The notes beneath the pieces were generated by a model, which was given only the letters and a program-made list of their open reading frames with translations, did no database searches and was not told the DNA's origin. From positions 1 to 19,313 of the forward strand of contig JBEIRG010000030.1 in NCBI GenBank assembly GCA_040376155.1: a stretch of DNA of 19,313 bases. The letters are read 5' to 3'. Of this stretch, positions 15,674 through 19,313 are shown piece after piece. Position 1 is the first letter of the stretch. Every line of letters starts with the position of its first letter. The DNA is from CADCWF01 sp903864575 (GTDB lineage Bacteria; Chloroflexota; Chloroflexia; Thermomicrobiales; UBA6265). The position numbers were made by a program, and so were the translations under genes.

Positions 15674-15717
15674 TGCCTCCCGTCCCGTCTGCCCGGATAT
15701 GCCGGCGGCGCTGATGG

Positions 15718-15723
15718 TAGGCT
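15718..15723 (+). promoter_or_regulatory. Possible extended -10 for the nucleosidase gene
   Basis: TAGGCT is preceded by TGG, giving a TGn-extended -10 form, 79 bases before the ATG at 15802 in the gap after the ATPase gene. No -35 is recognised. Confidence 0.28.
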
Positions 15724-15801
15724 GTGCCCCGAAACGATGCCTCCGCGGCGCGCCTTGCGGACCAACCACCGTCCGGCGCCCGACACCTGAAGGAGATCGC
15801 C

Positions 15802-16596
15802 ATGCCCGGCCCGATCGCCGTGATCGTCGCGATGGAACCGGAACTGAAGCACCTCGCCGACCGCCTCGATCAGGTCTCCGAAACCCGCTACGGACCGTGG
15901 GCGGTCCGCCACATGCGGCGCGGCAATCTGGATGTCCGCCTGCTCTGCTGCGGCATCGGCATGATCAACGCGGCCGCGGGAACCGAGTTCCTCTGTGACC
16001 ATCACCAGCCTGCCGCAATGCTCAACTTCGGCTGCACCGGCGCGCACACCCGAGACCTGCTCCCCGGTGATGTCGTCATCGGCGAGGCCACCGTCCACCA
16101 CGGGGCGTTTCACGTCCTCGAAACCGGCGACATCTACTTTCCGGAAGCGGACTACACCGTCACCGGAGAAACGGTCGTCTCCAACGAGCGGCCCTGCGAC
16201 CCCGCGCTCGTCGCTGCCGCCCGCTCTGCCGCCGTGGGATTCACACCCGATCCGTGGCCCATCGCGCTCGGCTGGCCGAAGGACATTCCGCACCGGGCCG
16301 GGCGGGTCGCGGCAGGCGTTGTCGCATCGGCGGACATCTGGAACCAGCAGCCGTCAAGGATCGACATGCTCCACGCCCGCCACCGCTCGCTGTGCGAGGA
16401 TATGGAGGCCGCCGCCATGAACAGGATCTGCGGCCGCTGGAACGTCCCGTTCCTGACGATCAAGGACATCTCGAACAACGAGTATCACATCGTTTCCGAC
16501 CTGCAGGGAGACATCGAAGTTCTCCCCGCATCGGAAATCGGCCGCCGCTCCGCCGATCTCGTGCTGCGCACGCTCGACCATCTCGACCGCGACTAA
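15802..16596 (+). CDS. PNP/UDP phosphorylase family nucleosidase (MTA/SAH nucleosidase-like)
   Basis: A 264-aa cytosolic enzyme of the nucleoside phosphorylase superfamily, nearest to 5'-methylthioadenosine/S-adenosylhomocysteine nucleosidases. It has the N-terminal VIVAMEPEL with E12, NFGCTGAHTRDLLPGDVVIGE as the Gly-rich ligand segment, and C201-terminal lobe motif M-E202-AAAM, which binds ribose hydroxyls in the family. The position of the catalytic Asp of E. coli MTAN (RAISD197) reads KDIS224-N225, an Asn. Human PNP uses Asn at the equivalent site to favour 6-oxopurines, and futalosine hydrolases belong to the same superfamily, so hypoxanthine- or guanine-containing substrates are possible. 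The start has AAGGAG (15790-15795) six bases upstream. It is separate from the ECF operon by 128 bases. Confidence 0.8.
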   Translation: MPGPIAVIVAMEPELKHLADRLDQVSETRYGPWAVRHMRRGNLDVRLLCCGIGMINAAAGTEFLCDHHQPAAMLNFGCTGAHTRDLLPGDVVIGEATVHHGAFHVLETGDIYFPEADYTVTGETVVSNERPCDPALVAAARSAAVGFTPDPWPIALGWPKDIPHRAGRVAAGVVASADIWNQQPSRIDMLHARHRSLCEDMEAAAMNRICGRWNVPFLTIKDISNNEYHIVSDLQGDIEVLPASEIGRRSADLVLRTLDHLDRD

Positions 16597-16624
16597 GTAC
16601 TGTACGTTCACACCTTCATTTCGA

Positions 16625-16630
16625 TATACT
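16625..16630 (+). promoter_or_regulatory. Candidate -10 for the small secreted protein gene
   Basis: TATACT, identical to the -10 of the riboswitch operon, lies 50 bases before the ATG at 16680. The nearest -35-like hexamer (TTCACA 16607-16612) is too close, at 12 bases, so the -35 is unassigned. Confidence 0.38.
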
Positions 16631-16679
16631 CTCGCCACTGGGAATTCCAGCGACGAGGATCGGCACGAGGAGCAAGCAG

Positions 16680-16925
16680 ATGGGTTCCACTCGCATTTCG
16701 CGCTTGTCGTTGGCCGCGGCCGCCGCCGCGCTGATCGCGCTCGGCGCGGCATTGCCCGCCGCGGCCGACGGGTTCGAGGCCGACGAGTACTTCGATGACA
16801 TCTACGACCAATACGACGACGGCACGGTCTTCTTCCCGCACGCCCCGGGCGGCGGCGGCGTCGTTCACGAGCCCGGCTACTATGACAGCTGGGACGATCA
16901 CTTCTACGAGGACCTCTACGACTAG
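16680..16925 (+). CDS. Small secreted Asp/Tyr-rich protein
   Basis: An 81-aa protein: a clear Sec signal peptide (RISRLSL, then an Ala/Leu core, likely cut after PAAA about residue 29) and a mature part of about 52 residues very rich in Asp, Tyr, Glu and Phe. Short motifs include FEADEYFDDIYDQYDDG and VFFPHAPGGGG. No Cys and no known domain are seen. Such acidity suggests metal or cation binding at the surface, but this is only a guess. ATG 16680 has GAGGAG seven bases upstream, a strong ribosome binding site. A degraded second copy lies about 0.4 kb downstream (17325-17550), so this is one member of a local duplicated pair. Confidence 0.72.
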   Translation: MGSTRISRLSLAAAAAALIALGAALPAAADGFEADEYFDDIYDQYDDGTVFFPHAPGGGGVVHEPGYYDSWDDHFYEDLYD

Positions 16926-17324
16926 AGCGGTGGCCGAACCCCGTAACGCCGTCGACCCGGTCAATCTCATGCCGGCGTTGGAAGGTCCTCGGCACACGGT
17001 TTGGCGACGCGGTCTGCTTTCTTCGGAATGACGCAATGACTCTCGGCCGTCACTCCGATCGCTGACCGCCCGCCCGGAGCGCGGCGCCCCCGTTCCGCGG
17101 CAAGACGCCGGGCAGGGCACTGCCTCCAGGAAACACCATGGTTCGCGCTCGGGCCTGCGCATGCCCGGGCGCGATGTCCTTCCCATTAGGGACGCGGCTC
17201 CGGCACAGGTCCGGCATCGTCGGACAAGAAGACCCAAGTGTGCTCCTGCAGGACGTTCGCGAACTCCAGGCACTGCTCATCCTCGGCATGCCGAGCCGTT
17301 TCGGCGTCGTTTCACCAAGGAGAG
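16926..17324 (+). other. Intergenic stretch without a recognised gene
   Basis: I find no supported gene. An ATG at 17138 has an AGGA-type ribosome binding site and opens a long frame, but the frame runs through the decayed gene and antisense to rimM, and its product is Arg-rich without domain features. A 14-bp perfect palindrome, CTCGGCATGCCGAG, lies at 17282-17295, just before the degraded gene copy. Confidence 0.5.
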
Positions 17325-17550
17325 CGTGGTTCGTTCACGTCCCGCGCCCGACTGATCGCCGCTGCCGTCGCCACGACGGCGATGGTTGCGACCGGCATCT
17401 GCATGCCGGCCCGGGCCGACTACGATCCCGACCCGGACGACTATCACCCGTCGATGGACTCCTACGCAGCCATGACCATCTAGTTCCCGCATCCCCCGGG
17501 CAGCTACGTCGTGACGGACTCCTACGGCTACGACTCCCACGGCGACTGGA
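17325..17550 (+). pseudogene. Decayed copy of the small secreted Asp/Tyr-rich protein
   Basis: This frame encodes RLIAAAVATTAMVATG, a signal peptide ending PARA, then DYDPDPDDYHPSMDSY, a TAG stop at 17481-17483, and after it in the same frame FPHPPGSYVV, DSYGYDSHGDW. The order matches the intact gene at 16680: signal, Asp/Tyr-rich part, then FPHAPG, VV, GYYDSWDD. TAG takes the place of a Phe codon. The start is also lost: AAGGAG (17318-17323) and GTG (17326) are present, but GTG is out of frame, as if one base were deleted right after it, and that frame ends at 17355. Other genes in the window end with TAG, so reassignment is unlikely. Confidence 0.62.
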
Positions 17551-17565
17551 AATCAGCGCCGACTG

Positions 17566-17597
17566 TTGCGCCCCCGCCAGTGGTGGCCGGGGCGCAA
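17566..17597 (+). terminator. Hairpin after the decayed gene
   Basis: TTGCGCCCC (17566-17574) pairs perfectly with GGGGCGCAA (17589-17597). After one mismatch, GCC/GGC adds three inner pairs. No T-run follows. It probably once ended the transcript of the small-protein copy, and it might also act on minus-strand transcription past rimM. Confidence 0.42.
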
Positions 17598-17675
17598 TCG
17601 CTTCATGGCAATCCTCGAGGGAGTCAGATGAGGCGGTTCCGGGAAACCCGGCGATCCCGAGGGGCGAGGAGGCAC

Positions 17676-17698
17676 ATCGTCCCAGAGGGACGGACGAT
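17676..17698 (-). terminator. Candidate terminator after rimM
   Basis: ATCGTCC (17676-17682) and GGACGAT (17692-17698) form a 7-bp stem with a 9-nt loop, 12 bases past the rimM stop on the minus strand. An alternative GTCCC/GGGAC stem lies inside it. No T-run is seen. Confidence 0.33.
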
Positions 17699-17710
17699 AC
17701 GGCGCGCGCG

Positions 17711-18199
17711 CTAGTCGTCGAAACGAATGGGGCGAACCACGATTCGACCGCCCGCCGGGTCGATCTCCGGCACGAACTGGGGGTGATTCGGCACCAGGAT
17801 GTCGGCGCCGCCGCCGGTCGGGGCGATCACGATGACATCGTTTGCACCGGTCTCCATAATATCGGTCACCGTTCCCACATCCGCGCCGGATTCATCTATC
17901 GCCCGCAGGCCGATCAGCTGATAGAGGAAATACTCCCCCGGCGCGAGCGGTTTCGCGTCGGCTCCGGCGATCCTGACCTGCGCTCCGCGCAGAAGATCGA
18001 CCTGATCCGGTGTGGAAACACCCTGCAACCGCAGCAGCGCCATCCCCTTGTGCATCCGAACCCCGAGCAGTTTGCGCGGCCGCGCCTCGTCCCCGACCCA
18101 GACCTTTGAGATCGTGGCGAAATGCTCGGGGTCATCGGTCGCAAGTTTCAGCTTGGCCTCGCCGTGGACGCCAAATGCGCCGACGATCGTGCCCACCAT
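17711..18199 (-). CDS. rimM: Ribosome maturation factor RimM
   Basis: A 162-aa 30S assembly factor that binds ribosomal protein S19 and helps mature the 3' part of 16S rRNA. The N-terminal RimM domain starts with the hallmark VGTIVGAFGVHGEAKL. A linker and a PRC-barrel domain follow, with GEYFLYQLIGLRAIDESGADVGTVTDIMETGANDVIVI and ILVPNHPQFVPEIDPAGGRIVV. The length is normal for the family from ATG 18199. The frame stays open upstream to GTG 18442 (81 more codons, Pro/Arg-rich, overlapping the end of the KH gene) with lower GC3, so an N-terminal extension is possible but less likely. It is the third gene of the rpsP-khpA-rimM unit, 217 bases after the KH gene. Confidence 0.93.
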   Translation of the reverse strand: MVGTIVGAFGVHGEAKLKLATDDPEHFATISKVWVGDEARPRKLLGVRMHKGMALLRLQGVSTPDQVDLLRGAQVRIAGADAKPLAPGEYFLYQLIGLRAIDESGADVGTVTDIMETGANDVIVIAPTGGGADILVPNHPQFVPEIDPAGGRIVVRPIRFDD

Positions 18200-18416
18200 C
18201 AGCCGCACCTGATCGACCGGGGTCGCCGGATCGGGGCCGGCCGTTTCGATTAGCCTGGGACTGCCGGTCTGAAGCGGGCGCCGCTGCCCGCGAACCGGAG
18301 GGCCGGGATGCGCTGAAGGCGCAGGACGGGCTGGACGAGTCACCCCGGAGCGCGGCGCCCGGGGGCCAGAGCGTGCGAGCGCGGCAGCAGGCGTCTCCTC
18401 CGGGTCTCCGCCCGGA

Positions 18417-18755
18417 CTATCCTTCGATGTCGAGGCTGGCACGGACGTGCTGCCGGGAACCGGCGATCATGAGGGCAGTGCGCAGCGCGCGGGCAATGCG
18501 GCCCTGGCGGCCGATCACCTTGCCGAGTTCCTCTTCCGGAACGCGCAGGGTCAGGAAGACGCTGCCGCCGCGCTGCTGGGCGTCGACCTCGACGGTTGCG
18601 GGATCATCGACAAGACTCTGGGCGAGGTAGACCACGAGCGAGCGCAGCTGCTCCGCGGCTTCACCGTTGCCGGACGCAGGAGCATCCCACTCCTCCTCGT
18701 CCTCGTAGGATTCCTCGTACCCCGCGTCGTCGCGCATCAGTTCCGGATCGCCCAT
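18417..18755 (-). CDS. khpA: KH-domain RNA-binding protein (KhpA-like)
   Basis: A 112-aa RNA-binding protein of the KhpA family, which is encoded between S16 and RimM in many Gram-positive-like bacteria and, with KhpB, affects cell size and small-RNA biology in streptococci and others. The type II KH domain occupies about 36-112: LRSLVVYLAQSLVDDPATVEV, then the GxxG loop in KVIG-RQGR-IARALRTAL. The first about 35 residues form a strongly acidic tail (DDAGYEESYEDEEEWDAP) that is not part of the usual 75-80-aa protein. ATG 18755 has GGAG eight bases upstream. GTG 18758 directly before it is an alternative. Confidence 0.9.
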   Translation of the reverse strand: MGDPELMRDDAGYEESYEDEEEWDAPASGNGEAAEQLRSLVVYLAQSLVDDPATVEVDAQQRGGSVFLTLRVPEEELGKVIGRQGRIARALRTALMIAGSRQHVRASLDIEG

Positions 18756-18783
18756 CACGATCGCTCCGGGGCGGCGGGCCCGC

Positions 18784-18827
18784 CGATAGGGCGAGAGGCG
18801 ACCAGACAGGCCGCCTCTCGCCGATCG
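18784..18827 (-). promoter_or_regulatory. Strong hairpin between rpsP and khpA
   Basis: GGCGAGAGGCG (18790-18800) and CGCCTCTCGCC (18812-18822) are perfect 11-bp complements around an 11-nt loop. CGAT (18784-18787) and ATCG (18824-18827) extend the stem beyond a small internal loop. It fills most of the 95-base spacer. No T-run follows on the minus strand, so it may be an attenuator, an RNase processing site or an mRNA stabiliser setting the ratio of S16 to KhpA/RimM. Confidence 0.55.
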
Positions 18828-18850
18828 TTGCTCGGTTCGGAGGCGCGAGC

Positions 18851-19141
18851 CTACTCGGCCGCCGCAGACTTGGACGGCTTGGCAGGCTTGTAGGCCGGAG
18901 CCTCCATCAGGCCCGCCTTGGCAAACAGGTGGTGAACGGTCTCGGTCGGCTGGGCGCCAACGCTAAGCCAGTGCTTCGCGCGCTCCTCGTCGATGCGAAC
19001 CGTCGCCGGCTGGGTGATAGGATCGTAGAAGCCGAACGACTCGATGAAGCGGCCGTCTCGGGGCGACTTGCTGTCGGCGGCGACGATCCGGTAGCTCGGC
19101 CGCTTCTTGGCGCCCATCCGCCGCAGGCGAAGTTTGATCAC
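18851..19141 (-). CDS. rpsP: Small ribosomal subunit protein S16
   Basis: A 96-aa ribosomal protein that binds 16S rRNA early in 30S assembly. The conserved start IKLRLRRMGAKKRPSYRIVAADS is followed by SPRDGRFIESFGFYDPITQPATVRIDEERAKHWLSVGAQPTETVHHLFAKAG, covering the whole family. The Lys/Ala-rich C-terminal tail is slightly longer than in E. coli S16 (82 aa). The start is GTG 19141 because it gives the usual N-terminus and has AGGGAG and AGGA just upstream. The frame is open further upstream, but that part is not S16-like. It is the first gene of the cluster, reading right to left, with a leader of about 140 bases. Confidence 0.97.
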   Translation of the reverse strand: MIKLRLRRMGAKKRPSYRIVAADSKSPRDGRFIESFGFYDPITQPATVRIDEERAKHWLSVGAQPTETVHHLFAKAGLMEAPAYKPAKPSKSAAAE

Positions 19142-19193
19142 GAGATCCTGCTCCCTTTTCGACCATGCGCTTGGCTGGTGTTTCAACCATCCG

Positions 19194-19210
19194 CGGCGCA
19201 ACCCGCGCCG
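19194..19210 (-). other. Hairpin in the rpsP leader
   Basis: CGGCGC (19194-19199) pairs with GCGCCG (19205-19210), a 6-bp stem (7 with the flanking G-C) and a 5-nt loop, about 55 bases before the rpsP start. It could belong to a regulatory leader, but the pairing is short for such GC-rich DNA. Confidence 0.25.
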
Positions 19211-19286
19211 CACTCGGAACCATGTCAGGCGTTCCGTCTTCCGAAACGCAGCAATGCCCGCCGTGTTCTCCGGCGCAAGACCACTG

Positions 19287-19295
19287 ATTCTAGCA
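19287..19295 (-). promoter_or_regulatory. Extended -10 promoter of rpsP-khpA-rimM
   Basis: On the minus strand the sequence reads TGC-TAGAAT, a TGn-extended -10 that differs from TATAAT in one position. Transcription would start near 19280, about 139 bases before the GTG of rpsP. Most of the -35 region falls at the window edge (19310 onward). Confidence 0.55.
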
Positions 19296-19313
19296 GGGAA
19301 ACGGAAGCGCGGG

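Noticed and set aside
14009..15769. A 586-codon minus-strand frame opposite the double ATPase
   Set aside because: It mirrors the ATPase reading frame, and the product has no fold-like pattern and no ribosome binding site.
16607..16630. TTCACA and TATACT as a complete promoter for the small secreted protein
   Set aside because: The spacing is only 12 bases, too short for a sigma-70-type promoter. Only the -10 is kept as a candidate.
17481..17483. TAG read through as sense, or TAG recoded
   Set aside because: Several intact genes here end at TAG (PBP, TauE, the first small protein, khpA, rimM), and the copy has also lost its start, so pseudogene decay is the simpler explanation.
17138..18109. 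A 323-codon plus-strand frame with an AGGA-type ribosome binding site at 17138
   Set aside because: It runs out of frame through the decayed small-protein gene and antisense to rimM. The translation has no recognisable feature, so the ribosome binding site is likely chance.
17073..18360. A 17-base direct repeat (17073-17089 and 18344-18360)
   Set aside because: It is a very GC-rich string without flanking mobile-element structure or a second pair, and can arise by chance or composition.

Overview
The window is GC-rich bacterial chromosome with strong G/C third-position bias, many GTG/TTG starts and short -10 elements (TATACT, TAGAAT). It carries no phage, IS, CRISPR, tRNA or rRNA signal. The rpsP-khpA-rimM order, a class B penicillin-binding protein (PBP) with an NTF2-like domain, Tat and Sec exported proteins and no sign of outer-membrane genes suggest a monoderm-like lineage. 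A Chloroflexota (Thermomicrobia-like) bacterium is my best guess, and a high-GC actinobacterium is the main alternative. The taxonomy is inference.

Layout. Bases 1-363 hold no convincing gene but contain strong hairpins. A PBP (501-2816) is followed by a two-gene unit made of an Asp/Glu-racemase/maleate-isomerase family enzyme (2892-3626) and a tandem GNAT acetyltransferase (3623-4801). Next come a Tat-exported family 5 solute-binding protein without permeases (4865-6544), a SelA-like PLP enzyme (6670-7803), a possible 55-residue ORF (7856-8023) and a PheA/TfdB-type FAD monooxygenase (8043-9728). On the minus strand, a TauE/SafE-type transporter (10150-10986) and a DUF1634 partner (9748-10149) form a unit.

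The centre of interest is 11067-15673. A -10 element and a clear cobalamin riboswitch precede four genes whose ends all overlap (TGATG, ATGA, ATGA). These encode a secreted alpha/alpha-toroid protein with prenyltransferase-like repeats, a signal-peptide plus C-terminally anchored DUF4430-like domain protein, an EcfT-like transmembrane protein with an enlarged C-terminal membrane region, and a fused double ATPase of the ECF type. The first two proteins together have the two-domain architecture of animal intrinsic factor/transcobalamin, split into separate polypeptides. With the riboswitch and ECF motor, the operon reads as a B12 capture and uptake system. No S component is present in the window.

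After this lie a PNP/UDP phosphorylase family nucleosidase with an Asn where MTA/SAH nucleosidases have the catalytic Asp (15802-16596), a small secreted Asp/Tyr-rich protein (16680-16925), and about 0.4 kb without a gene. A decayed copy of the small protein follows, with lost start and an in-frame TAG (17325-17550). The right end, on the minus strand, is the ribosomal/RNA-maturation cluster rpsP-khpA-rimM, driven from an extended -10 promoter near 19290, with a perfect 11-bp hairpin between rpsP and khpA.
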